In this document: in pieces, positions 10,301-17,293 of the stretch
How positions within the stretch are numbered: the stretch's first letter is position 1
Layout: each line of letters opens with the position of its first letter
From: Arthrobacter sp. StoSoilB22
GTDB lineage: Bacteria; Actinomycetota; Actinomycetes; Actinomycetales; Micrococcaceae
NCBI RefSeq assembly: GCF_019977315.1
Contig: NZ_AP024652.1
Coordinates: 186,001-250,000 of the forward strand
Reading direction: 5' to 3'
Length of the DNA: 64,000 bases
Position numbers and translations under genes: made by a program
The notes under the pieces: generated by a model
Seen by the model: the letters and a program-made list of their open reading frames with translations, nothing else
Database searches by the model: none
What the model was told of the DNA's origin: nothing

Positions 10301-11056
10301 CAAAGCGTCCGGGAGATCCGGCGCGGGTGCCTCTTCGAGTACTTTTTGGTGCCGGCGTTGCAGTGAGCAGTCACGGTCGCCGAGGCTTACGACGCGGCCC
10401 TCACCGTCGCCGAACACCTGGACTTCCACGTGGCGGGCGTGCTCGATGTACCTCTCAGCGAAGACCCCGGCGGTTCCGAAGCTGGAGCTGGCCAAGCGGG
10501 CCACCCGGGAGTAATTGCTGCGGAGGTCGGCTTCGTCGCGGCACACTGCCATGCCGATTCCGCCGCCACCGCCGGTTGCCTTGAGCATGAGCGGGTAACC
10601 GATGGTTTCCGCCGCGGCCACGGCTTGGTCCACGTCGTCAAGCAGGCCGGATCCCGCAATCATGGGAACCCCGGCGCGTTGAGCAGCATCCCGCGCGGTG
10701 TGCTTGGTCCCGAAGATTCGGAGCTGTTGGGGGGTAGGCCCCACAAAGACGAGCCCTGCTGCCTCCACGGCTTCCGCGAACGCAGCGTCCTCGGACAAGA
10801 ATCCGTAGCCGGGGTGAATGGCGCCGGCACCGGTGGCAGCCGCCGCACTGAGGATGGCTTCAACCTTCAGGTAGGACTCCTTGGCCGGTGCTGGTCCCAG
10901 CAGGACGGCCTCATCTGCGAGCTTCACATGCTTGGCGCCACGGTCAGCCTCGGAGAAAACGGCGACAGTGCGCAGCCCCGCCTTGCGTGCCGATTCGATG
11001 ATCCGGCAGGCGATCTCGCCGCGGTTGGCAATGAGGAGGGTGTCGAAACGGGTCAT
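7382..11056 (-). CDS. Biotin-dependent guanidine/urea carboxylase
   Basis: A 1224-residue single-chain carboxylase. Order: biotin carboxylase (residues ~1-450; MTRFDTLLIANRGEIACRI start, glycine-rich ATP-grasp segment ATGGGGGIGMAV, and EVNARLQVEHPVTE), a KipA/KipI-type carboxyltransferase (~460-1130), and a C-terminal biotinyl domain with the biotin lysine in EAMKMET. The frame is open 20 codons upstream, but the ATG at MTRFDTLL overlaps the preceding gene stop by 4 bp and matches the family. It would be called urea carboxylase by homology. Because it is encoded between two DUF1989 proteins and allophanate hydrolase, I infer that guanidine is the real substrate: guanidine is carboxylated, then deiminated to allophanate. 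Residue-level confirmation of substrate was not possible here. Confidence 0.9.
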   Translation of the reverse strand: MTRFDTLLIANRGEIACRIIESARKAGLRTVAVFSEADRGAKHVKLADEAVLLGPAPAKESYLKVEAILSAAAATGAGAIHPGYGFLSEDAAFAEAVEAAGLVFVGPTPQQLRIFGTKHTARDAAQRAGVPMIAGSGLLDDVDQAVAAAETIGYPLMLKATGGGGGIGMAVCRDEADLRSNYSRVARLASSSFGTAGVFAERYIEHARHVEVQVFGDGEGRVVSLGDRDCSLQRRHQKVLEEAPAPDLPDALREELHRSSRALCASVGYRSAGTVEFVYDPVRQEASFLEVNARLQVEHPVTEAITGVDLVEWMLNLAQQEPVLDGVPDSVPVSGHAVEARIYAEDPARNFQPSAGTVTNAQYPASDVVRIDAWVETGSEVSTSYDPLLGKVITSGTTRDAAFDALATALAETLIDGIETNLGMLRAVAGMDVVRSAGHSTGTLDTVGDPEPRITVERPGLQTSVQDWPGRTGLWQIGVPPSGPMDDLSFRLGNTALGNPEGAPGLEFTMAGPALRFTHATTVCVTGADVAVTVNGNAAGTWEPITVPENGLLDVGSADGSGLRGYILFEGGLDIPRYLGSASTFTLGQFGGHGGRVLRASDVLRTASDRLPETVPGIVPEESRPALTSDWELKVVEGPHGAPEFFQREDIEELYAAEYEVHFNSARTGVRLIGPKPRWARNDGGEAGLHPSNIHDTAYSVGALDFTGDTPILLGPDGPSLGGFVCPVTVVTGERWKLGQLRPGDKVRFAPIRSVDAPSVKELGTARQLILPGGTDFSSSAAGVLRGDGDDGVLGRVTEGEGRPAVTFRRSGDDNLLVEYGDMVLDLGLRARVHALHQELERLGVPGIVDLTPGIRSLQIKADPSLLPTSKLLGLVREVDASLPASSELVVPSRSVRLPLSWDDPATREAIERYMAGVRDDAPWCPWNIEFIRRINGLDSVNDVFDTVFNAEYLVLGLGDVYLGAPVATPLDPRHRLVTTKYNPARTWTPENAVGIGGAYMCIYGMEGPGGYQFVGRTTQVWSRYAGAAPFEPGSPWLLRFFDRISWYPVSPEELLDLRADMAAGRGRGVEIEEGTFSLAEHEEFLERNSVSIAEFRETQAAAFAVERQAWEEAGEFDRAEQAVSLAPPADDVVVPDGGTLVTSPFAASVWKVDVEPGDVVVAGQSLVSLEAMKMETVIQAPVDGVVQRVLPTAGAQVVAGEALVVLEPVDVREPALVLEGSAL

Positions 11057-11709
11057 GCGCGGGCCTCCGGACGTGTGACGATCATGCGCACCGGCGTGGG
11101 GTTGAAACCGTTGCAAGGGTTGTTGATTTGAGGGCAGTTGGACACCAGCACCAGGGTGTCCACCTCGGCGCGGAGTGCCACCCGCTTACCCGGTGCGGAC
11201 AACCCGTCCACGATGCCCAGGGCGCCATCCGGGTCCACCGGCACGTTCATGAACCAGTTGATGTTGGACACCAGGTCCTTTTTGCCCAGGTCCCACTTGG
11301 CGCCTTCAATGAGGAAGTTCTCCACGCAGGCGTGCTGTTCATGGGTGTGCTGCCCGTAGCGGAGGGTGTTGGATTCCTGCGAGCAGGCGCCCCCGATGGT
11401 GTCGTGGATGCCCACTTCATCGGCCACCACGGTCATGAGTTCCTGGCCGCTGTCCGAACGGAGAACCGAGCCGGTGGTGAGGAAGATCGAGCCCTGGCTG
11501 GCGATTGTCATGGCGGCGGAGTATCGCGTGCCGGTGTCATGTGCTGCGTAGAGGATGCAATCCACGGCCTGGTTACCGTCCAGGTCCACGATGGTGAGCA
11601 CGTCGCCGGCAGCCACTACGGCCGACCATGGGCCGCGGGCTTCCACCAGCTCGTCCAGTACCACTTTCCCCTCTATGAGCGCGGGGCTGATTTCTGCGAT
11701 GGCGTTCAT
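11053..11709 (-). CDS. Carboxyguanidine deiminase subunit (urea-amidolyase-associated protein 2, DUF1989)
   Basis: A 218-residue DUF1989 protein, classically named urea amidolyase-associated protein 2. Conserved segments are VAAGDVLTIVDLDGNQAVDCILY, the HDTIGGACSQESNTLRYG loop with its Cys/His residues, and the end CPQINNPCNGFNPTPVRMIV with paired Cys. Work on these DUF1989 pairs showed that the two proteins together deiminate carboxyguanidine to allophanate. It overlaps both neighbours by 4 bp, so the four enzymes are translationally coupled. The partner subunit is encoded immediately upstream. The alternative reading, an accessory protein for urea carboxylation, is the older annotation and has no assigned activity. 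Confidence 0.88.
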   Translation of the reverse strand: MNAIAEISPALIEGKVVLDELVEARGPWSAVVAAGDVLTIVDLDGNQAVDCILYAAHDTGTRYSAAMTIASQGSIFLTTGSVLRSDSGQELMTVVADEVGIHDTIGGACSQESNTLRYGQHTHEQHACVENFLIEGAKWDLGKKDLVSNINWFMNVPVDPDGALGIVDGLSAPGKRVALRAEVDTLVLVSNCPQINNPCNGFNPTPVRMIVTRPEARA

Positions 11710-12599
11710 GCGGAAGTCCTTGCGTTGTAGTCGAGTTCAGTGTTGTGGAGGGCAAGACGCCCTTCCGGGCCAAGGTCAACAGTGGAGGTTCCGTCCACCA
11801 AGGCGGCGAGGTCCTGCGGCGCACGCCACGCGACGATGTCCACAGCGCTGCCTGTGAACTCCGGACGCGGGTCCAGGGGGTGCGCGGTATTGGCCAGTAC
11901 CAGCACAGAGTCCATGTGGAGGAGAAGCTCGACGGCGGCTCCGGCGCCGGCGCTCCCGGCGAACTGAATGCGGCCGTCCGGGTCCACGGTGACGCCCTTG
12001 AAGAACGACAACGACGGCGGTAGTTGCCTTTGGCTGACTCCGTGTTTCATGCCGCCGAGGGTGAGGAGCTCGCGGCCTGCCGGTGACGGGCTATGGGCTG
12101 ATCCGGAACCGTACTTGGCAGTGTTACCAGCCACGTTGGTGGTGCCGGTGAGGGCATCGTGATTACCGGAGGAATCGGCCACAACGGTTGCCATGAGCCG
12201 TCCGGCGTCGGAAAGAAGCGGGTGGCCCGTGGTCATGTAGGCCTGCCAGGGGACTTTGACCGTGTCCGCAACGTTGAGCCGCTCATGTTGGGCACCGCTT
12301 CGGAGGATGACAGCGTGAACGCAAGCATCGCCGTCGAGGTCCGTGAGCCTCAGGCGCGTCCCGCGGGCCAGTTCCATATGGGTGTAGCGGCCGAAGGCGA
12401 GGGTCTCCGCCCAGGTCAGGGAGTCCTTCGCCTCGGCAGGGAGGTTTTCGATCAGGCGGGCCGGGGCAGAAGCTGGCGGGACGTGGATCATGGTTTCGGC
12501 CGTACGCCCGTGCTGGGCTCGTGCGTGCAGCTTGGCGCCGGCTGTTGTGGCGGTGCCTTCAGGGGTCCGTGTTTCAAGAGTCTGTGTCATGGCAATCAT
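11706..12599 (-). CDS. Carboxyguanidine deiminase subunit (urea-amidolyase-associated protein 1, DUF1989)
   Basis: A 297-residue DUF1989 protein, urea amidolyase-associated protein 1. Typical segments are ARGTRLRLTDLDGDACVHAVIL, the middle SGNHDALTGTTNVAGN, SLSFFKGVTVDPDGRIQF and the C-terminal VDIVAWRAPQDL. It is predicted to form the deiminase with the neighbouring second DUF1989 protein, whose start overlaps its stop by 4 bp. Two in-frame ATGs lie at its beginning (MIAMTQTLE); no clear Shine-Dalgarno favours either, and the second would make the protein three residues shorter. It is 54 bp downstream of the permease gene, so the operon order is permease, deiminase pair, carboxylase, hydrolase. 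Confidence 0.87.
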   Translation of the reverse strand: MIAMTQTLETRTPEGTATTAGAKLHARAQHGRTAETMIHVPPASAPARLIENLPAEAKDSLTWAETLAFGRYTHMELARGTRLRLTDLDGDACVHAVILRSGAQHERLNVADTVKVPWQAYMTTGHPLLSDAGRLMATVVADSSGNHDALTGTTNVAGNTAKYGSGSAHSPSPAGRELLTLGGMKHGVSQRQLPPSLSFFKGVTVDPDGRIQFAGSAGAGAAVELLLHMDSVLVLANTAHPLDPRPEFTGSAVDIVAWRAPQDLAALVDGTSTVDLGPEGRLALHNTELDYNARTSA

Positions 12600-12653
12600 T
12601 TCTGTGCTTGAACTGTCTGTGCTTGAACGTGAAGTGGTCTGATGTTGGGCGGG

Positions 12654-14195
12654 TCAGCCCGCGTTGGCGGATTCCGCGGCCAGCGCCGCCTTGTCCTCCC
12701 GAACCCGGATGTTCCGCCGGACCCAGATACCCAGGAGCAGGACGGCGCCCACCATGATGGGGGCGGAGTAGAGCAGGATCCCGTGTTCACCGGAGGGGTC
12801 ATACACTTCGGGGCGGGGCCAGGACAGGTTGATGACCATCAGTGCGCCATACATGACGGCGAGGATGTTGACCGGTAAGCCCCAACGGCCCAGGGAGAAG
12901 AGCCCGGCCGGCATGGTCTGACCCACCCGGTTCCAATCGCCGCGGAAACGGCTGAGCAGCTGCGGAACCGTGACCATCAGGTACGCCAGGTACACCATCA
13001 CGATGCACACACTGCAAAGGGTGGTGAAGAGGGCGGAGTTGCCGATGTTGATGGCAAGGATGCCCACCGCCAGGGCGCCAATCGCGATGGAGGGCCACAT
13101 GGGGGTTCCACGCTGCGGGTGGACCGTGGAGAGCAGGGCCGAGGCGGGCAGTTTGCCATCGCGGGCCATGGAGAAGACCAGCCGCGAACCCGCCGTTTGG
13201 ATGGCCAAAGTGCACACGAAGATGGCGATGGCCACGTCAACCAGCAGCACTTTGCCCCAGAACGTACCCAGCACGGCAGTGAGCACATAGGGCAGCCCCT
13301 CGGTGGCGAGCCGGCCGTCGTCCAGACTTGGCGCTGCCATCAGAGCGGCGATGATCATGAGTCCGCCGCCAATACCGGAGATGATCAGTGCCGAGAGGAT
13401 GGTGCGCGGGGCCGTCTTGCGGGGGTTCTTGGTTTCCTCCGAGAGCTCCCCGGCGGAGTTGAAGCCCACCATGACGTACGCGGCCATCAACCCGGACACC
13501 AGGAAGGCGCCGACGGCGCCCAGGTCCGAGGTTGTGACAACACTGACGTCCGCTACCACCTCCGGGCCGCGCTGCGCTGCTGAGAACAGGGCAAGAATTA
13601 CCGCAGCGACGCCCACGATCTCGCAGGTGACGCCGATGGAGTTGACGTGAGACATGAGCTTCACGCCCAGGCAATTAATCACGGTAGTAACCACCAGGAG
13701 TATGGCGCCAAGGATGACGGCGTTCGCCGCACCCGTGGTGGAGGTCAGAGAGGGGTCGCCGCCCACCAACTGGAAGCCATCCCACAGCTGGGGAAGGACC
13801 ACTTGGAGTGCGATGGCTGCTGCGGCAGCAGTGATGACCTGGGCGATGGACATGAACCAGCCGGCGAACCAGCCCACCACTTCACCGCCCATGCGGCGCG
13901 ACCACTGATAGACGGCGCCGGACAACGGGTACCGGGCGGCGAGCTCTGCAAAGTTCAATGCCACAAGGAGCTGGCCCACCAGCACCACCGGCCAGGTCCA
14001 GAAGAAAGCAGGACCGGCGAAGGAGTAGCCAAAGGCGAAGAGCTGGAAGATGGTGGTGAGGATGGAGACGAACGAAAAACCTGCGGCGAACGATGCGTAG
14101 CGGCCCAGCTTGCGATGCAGGGTGGGCTGGTAGCCGAGTGCTGTCAGGTCTGCATCATCAGTGCGGCCGGCCGCCGTCGAAAGGGTGGAAGTCAT
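12654..14195 (-). CDS. APC-family permease, probable guanidine/urea-type uptake
   Basis: A 513-residue amino acid/polyamine/organocation permease with about 12 hydrophobic segments (for example FAFGYSFAGPAFFWTWPVVLVGQLLVAL and YVMVGFNSAGELSEETKNPRKTAPR, a conserved APC loop). The ATG at MTSTLSTAAG is preceded by GGAGAAACCG with ideal spacing; the open frame upstream begins 19 codons earlier but lacks this. It is the first gene of the nitrogen operon, so it most likely imports the carboxylase substrate. A permease of this family is linked to the same genes in mycobacteria. The substrate is inferred from context only. Confidence 0.85.
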   Translation of the reverse strand: MTSTLSTAAGRTDDADLTALGYQPTLHRKLGRYASFAAGFSFVSILTTIFQLFAFGYSFAGPAFFWTWPVVLVGQLLVALNFAELAARYPLSGAVYQWSRRMGGEVVGWFAGWFMSIAQVITAAAAAIALQVVLPQLWDGFQLVGGDPSLTSTTGAANAVILGAILLVVTTVINCLGVKLMSHVNSIGVTCEIVGVAAVILALFSAAQRGPEVVADVSVVTTSDLGAVGAFLVSGLMAAYVMVGFNSAGELSEETKNPRKTAPRTILSALIISGIGGGLMIIAALMAAPSLDDGRLATEGLPYVLTAVLGTFWGKVLLVDVAIAIFVCTLAIQTAGSRLVFSMARDGKLPASALLSTVHPQRGTPMWPSIAIGALAVGILAINIGNSALFTTLCSVCIVMVYLAYLMVTVPQLLSRFRGDWNRVGQTMPAGLFSLGRWGLPVNILAVMYGALMVINLSWPRPEVYDPSGEHGILLYSAPIMVGAVLLLGIWVRRNIRVREDKAALAAESANAG

Positions 14196-14260
14196 CGGTT
14201 TCTCCGTGTCTGGAACGGGATGTGGAACCAGCCCGGAGAGGCTTATGATCACCCGTCCGG

Positions 14261-14280
14261 AATATCGGTCACTTGATAGT
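14261..14280. promoter_or_regulatory. Inverted repeat, candidate TetR operator
   Basis: AATATC (14261-14266) and GATAGT (14275-14280) form an inverted repeat around an 8-base spacer; the half-sites AATATC and ACTATC match at 5 of 6 bases. It lies in the 227-bp divergent gap between the permease and the TetR gene, upstream of the permease start, where a repressor of both genes would bind. A functional role is inferred from place and symmetry. Confidence 0.5.
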
Positions 14281-14304
14281 TTTCCAGCACGGTGTCCCCG
14301 CAGC

Positions 14305-14331
14305 GTTTCGCAGATGTAAAGCCTGGGTTAC
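14305..14331. promoter_or_regulatory. GlnR-like nitrogen-control box
   Basis: On the plus strand GTTTC (14305-14309), GTAAA (14316-14320) and GTTAC (14327-14331) are separated by exactly 6 bases each. The reverse strand reads GTAAC-n6-TTTAC-n6-GAAAC. The actinobacterial GlnR box is GTnAC-n6-GAAAC, so two of three units match fully. It lies upstream of the permease, in the same gap as the candidate TetR operator. Binding is inferred. Confidence 0.4.
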
Positions 14332-14422
14332 CGCGTGTTTCCGGGGCGTAAATGAAAACTCACCACCACGGGAGGCGGCCGTGAACGGGAACTTTGGGGT
14401 TGGCGCGGTGCAAGAATGAAGG

Positions 14423-15124
14423 GTGACTACAGCCGGACCGGGACGCCCCCGTAAGCAGCAGGCGGTGCGCCCTGGGGCCACCGCCCGCGAAGAGATACTG
14501 GATGCGGCAGCCGAGCTTTTCACGGGCCAGGGGTTCGCGAACACCTCCACCCGGGCAATCGCCGATGCCGTGGGAATACGGCAATCGTCGCTCTATCACC
14601 ACTTCTCCACCAAGGACGAAATCCTGGGTGAGCTGCTCGGCGGGACGGTGTCCACCAGCCTGGCGTTTGCCCGGGCTGTGCGGGATCATTCCGACGACGC
14701 CGGCCTGGCTGCGGCACGGTTGCACGCGGTGGTGTCGTTTGACGGTTCACAGCTGTGCAGTTCGCGCTGGAACCTGGGGGTGCTCTACCACCTCCCGGAA
14801 GCCAGGGCAGAGATCTTCCGACCCTTCATGGCAGCCCGCAAGGAACTCAGGACTATCTACGGCGAGTTGGGGCGGGAACTGGCGGCCATCTGTGACGCCG
14901 ACCCGGGCCTGGGAGACGCCGCGTTCCGGCTGGTGGAGTCCTTGATCAACCTCCGCGCGGACGGGCTGATCGCAAAAGATTCGGCATCCACCACCGCCGA
15001 TACCGTGTTGACGCTGGCCGGGCTGAGGCGCGATCTCCCGGCAGTGAGGGCTGCAGGCAAGGAGCTCATCCTCCGCTTTGGAGGGGTTGCCTTGCGGGCG
15101 CCAGCCGAATCTCTCGCCGGCTAA
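14423..15124 (+). CDS. TetR family transcriptional regulator (AmtR-like context)
   Basis: A 233-residue regulator starting at GTG. The N-terminal helix-turn-helix is typical: REEILDAAAELFTGQGFANTSTRAIADAVGIRQSSLYHHFSTKDEIL. The N-terminus GRPRKQ resembles that of AmtR-type proteins. The C-terminal ligand domain is unassigned. It is divergent from the permease that heads the nitrogen operon. In Mycobacterium smegmatis the TetR protein AmtR represses the equivalent permease/DUF1989/carboxylase genes, so the same job is likely here. Its stop codon overlaps the convergent stop of the zeta-toxin gene. Confidence 0.85.
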   Translation: MTTAGPGRPRKQQAVRPGATAREEILDAAAELFTGQGFANTSTRAIADAVGIRQSSLYHHFSTKDEILGELLGGTVSTSLAFARAVRDHSDDAGLAAARLHAVVSFDGSQLCSSRWNLGVLYHLPEARAEIFRPFMAARKELRTIYGELGRELAAICDADPGLGDAAFRLVESLINLRADGLIAKDSASTTADTVLTLAGLRRDLPAVRAAGKELILRFGGVALRAPAESLAG

Positions 15125-16029
15125 GTCGTTCTTGGTGCCACATCCAGAGGAACGGGAGCGTCTCCCTCCTTGACTCCGTTTCTTGCGACGTAAGTACTGC
15201 GTTCATCACTGATGCCCGTCCTGTCATAGACGTACAGCGTTACTTCGTCGAAGAGGTCGGCAAGGGGGTCGTTGAATAGGGCCACGGCATTGGCATTGCA
15301 CGTGCTGGCTGTCGTCGCGCCAGCTACATAGAGGCCGTCGATCGCCTCCGGAGGTGTAAACCGTCCGCCAAGATGGGAGCCCGTGCCCGCAAACGCTTGC
15401 TCGCGACCACCCCACCAGCGTTCGCGGGCCTGCGCTTTAGCAGTCTCGCGGCTCACTTCTACGTCGACGACAGTGAGATGGCTATAGTCGCCGGTCAGGA
15501 GCCATTTGAGGTAGCGGTCTTTGAGGTTTGGCCACGAAAAAGTGCCCTCAATGGCAACGTTCACGCCGTCTTCAATCGATCGCCGCAAAACCGCGTTCGC
15601 TAGATCGGCAGATTCCGTGTGGACAAGCGAGGCCAACTCATTGGGCAATAGCGCGCGCCCGTCCGGCAGCTGAAGATCGAGGAGATCGTCAAATATGCCG
15701 TCGGTGCAAGCAGTTTCAAGAAGATGCTCCTTGATGACATCCGGGTCGATGACCCGATATCCCGTAAGCCCAAGCTTTTTCACCTCGGTTGACTTCCCGG
15801 CGCCGGGTGGACCAGCAGTGATGAGAGCCGCAGACCCATCCTTACCAAGGTCTGCGGCGTCTGATGTGTAGCTCTCGATCAGCTCAGAATGGAATTTACG
15901 GCGCAACTTATCCCGTGCGTCATAAAAGACCGCTGTTGATCGGTGGGAGTCCTTATGAAGAAAGGACCCAAGCTGTGACAGACGAATCAACTCGCGCTCG
16001 GTGCGCAACCGCGCGTCCATTGCCGTCAT
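15121..16029 (-). CDS. Zeta-type toxin (AAA/P-loop kinase)
   Basis: A 302-residue P-loop kinase of the zeta toxin family. Walker A is GPPGAGKST; IDPDVIKEHLLE follows as in zeta toxins, and NVAIEGTFSWPNLKDRYLKWL carries the conserved segment after it. Family members phosphorylate UDP-N-acetylglucosamine and poison cell-wall synthesis; that is knowledge of the family, not seen here. The chosen ATG has AAGGGGGA five bases upstream and overlaps the antitoxin gene by 77 bp; an open frame 24 codons longer lacks such a site. Base composition is visibly less GC-rich than the flanking genes, which suggests horizontal arrival with its partner. Confidence 0.85.
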   Translation of the reverse strand: MTAMDARLRTERELIRLSQLGSFLHKDSHRSTAVFYDARDKLRRKFHSELIESYTSDAADLGKDGSAALITAGPPGAGKSTEVKKLGLTGYRVIDPDVIKEHLLETACTDGIFDDLLDLQLPDGRALLPNELASLVHTESADLANAVLRRSIEDGVNVAIEGTFSWPNLKDRYLKWLLTGDYSHLTVVDVEVSRETAKAQARERWWGGREQAFAGTGSHLGGRFTPPEAIDGLYVAGATTASTCNANAVALFNDPLADLFDEVTLYVYDRTGISDERSTYVARNGVKEGDAPVPLDVAPRTT

Positions 16030-16480
16030 CCAGGTCCCCCTTGGTAGTGTCCGCGGAGGACCTGCGAACATGCTCCAAGAGGTAGTCGAAGTCGTCGTCA
16101 CTCAGCAGGCCTCTGTGAAGCGCATCTGTGACTTGCTCCCAAGAGCCTGAGGTTCGAATGCTCAGCGGATTTTCCGGCTGAGCATCCTGCGCGAAACTGT
16201 AGTTCCAGCTTACAAGCTCGGTCAGCATGGACGCGTGATCCAACTGGCCAGCAGCGTGCCGCAGGATCACCTCACGAGGAGACCTGGCGATCGCGGCAGG
16301 CACTGCCTCAACACGCCGCAGTATTCTGGAAACTTCTGCCTGCGAAATCCCGGCATCGTTGGCTATTGCCGTCTGGGAGGCGCCGTCCTTGTGCGCTGCC
16401 ATCACCGCGCGAATGTGATCCAAGCGCGCCAGTTCCTTCTGCGCGTAGGCGATCTGAAGAGGCCTCAGGTTCGTCGGCAT
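15953..16480 (-). CDS. HTH-domain antitoxin partner of zeta toxin
   Basis: A 175-residue protein encoded immediately before and overlapping the toxin. The N-terminal half has a helix-turn-helix: YAQKELARLDHIRAVMAAHKDGASQTAIANDAGISQAEVSRILRRVEAV. The C-terminal half (VTDALHRGLLSDDDFDYLLEHVRRSS) is predicted helical and may contact the toxin. The ATG is preceded by AAGGAG at 10 bases. Actinobacterial zeta toxins often pair with such HTH-containing antitoxins rather than the short epsilon type. A perfect inverted repeat 25-45 bases upstream of the start is a probable autoregulatory operator. Lower GC than neighbours. Confidence 0.75.
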   Translation of the reverse strand: MPTNLRPLQIAYAQKELARLDHIRAVMAAHKDGASQTAIANDAGISQAEVSRILRRVEAVPAAIARSPREVILRHAAGQLDHASMLTELVSWNYSFAQDAQPENPLSIRTSGSWEQVTDALHRGLLSDDDFDYLLEHVRRSSADTTKGDLDDGNGRAVAHRARVDSSVTAWVLSS

Positions 16481-16505
16481 GATTGGGTTTCTCCTTCCGC
16501 CGAAG

Positions 16506-16524
16506 GCTATACCAAATGTATAGC
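16506..16524. promoter_or_regulatory. Perfect inverted repeat upstream of the antitoxin gene
   Basis: GCTATAC (16506-16512), spacer CAAAT, and GTATAGC (16518-16524) form a perfect 7-bp dyad 26 bp upstream of the antitoxin ATG. The antitoxin has an HTH, and toxin-antitoxin operons are commonly autorepressed, so this is the best operator candidate. Binding is inferred. Confidence 0.65.
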
Positions 16525-16613
16525 TGTACCTCAGTCTTGTCCTGCGGCTGCGCACTGTCAACACGAGCTACGTCACTTTGCTCGTCCCGGGAGCGGAGTC
16601 TTGCCTCGGTTGT

Positions 16614-17237
16614 TTAGTAATCCACCTGGCGCTTCATCTTGTTCCCCAGCCACAGCATCGCCAGGCTCACCACCAGGAAACCGACGGAAATAGCGAGGGC
16701 AAACACCACCACGCCACCCCAACCGCCGGCCCGGGCAGGGTCAATGAACCAGTACGGGTACCAGTTGACCAAAGCCCCGCGAATGAGGCTGTAAACCAGG
16801 TAGCCAACAGGGTAGAGCAGCCAATACCAAATGTGCTTGGGGCGCAGGGTGGCGCGCGGCGGTTGAAACAGCCAGTCCGCAACCATCACCACTGGCATCA
16901 GGTAGTGCACCACAAAGTTGACCCACGGAAGCAGCGAGCCGAGGTCCTCACCCGCCAATAGCGCACCAAAGACGAGCCCCACCACGGCCATGGCGATGGT
17001 GGCCGTGCCGCGCGTAACATCGTCCGCCTCGGTAGGCCGTTTCCGGACCAACACCCGGTACCCACTGATCAGCAGCACCAACGCAGCGAAGATATTGGAC
17101 AGGTTGGTGAAGTAGCTGAAGAAGTTCCACAGGTCATAGCCCAGGCCAAGATGAACCGTCAGCTGTGTTCCCACCGCCACCAACGTCAGAAGGCCAAAGA
17201 AAAAGCGTCCCCCGATAAGCACATTCCGTTTGGTCAT
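16614..17237 (-). CDS. Pr6Pr family membrane protein
   Basis: A 207-residue integral membrane protein with about six hydrophobic segments (for example NVLIGGRFFFGLLTLVAVGTQ, IATIAMAVVGLVFGALLAG, WGGVVVFALAISVGFLVVSLAML). FFSYFTNLSNI near the start and VVHYLMPVVMVADWLFQPP in the middle are the conserved marks of Pr6Pr (FAR-17a/AIG1-like) proteins, whose function in bacteria is unknown. The ATG at MTKRNVL has a GAGGA site at about the right distance; another in-frame start eight codons upstream is less convincing. It stands between the toxin-antitoxin pair and radA. Confidence 0.8.
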   Translation of the reverse strand: MTKRNVLIGGRFFFGLLTLVAVGTQLTVHLGLGYDLWNFFSYFTNLSNIFAALVLLISGYRVLVRKRPTEADDVTRGTATIAMAVVGLVFGALLAGEDLGSLLPWVNFVVHYLMPVVMVADWLFQPPRATLRPKHIWYWLLYPVGYLVYSLIRGALVNWYPYWFIDPARAGGWGGVVVFALAISVGFLVVSLAMLWLGNKMKRQVDY

Positions 17238-17293
17238 GCCTCTCATCCTCGCTGACTGCACACCCTGAACCGCCCCGACACCCCGGGGCAGGA

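Noticed and set aside
14253..14422. A guanidine riboswitch before the permease
   Set aside because: Guanidine-I conserved loops (including the GGGA-rich stretch) and paired ACGR hairpins were looked for on the minus strand and not found; CGGACGGG is present once but without the paired second hairpin.
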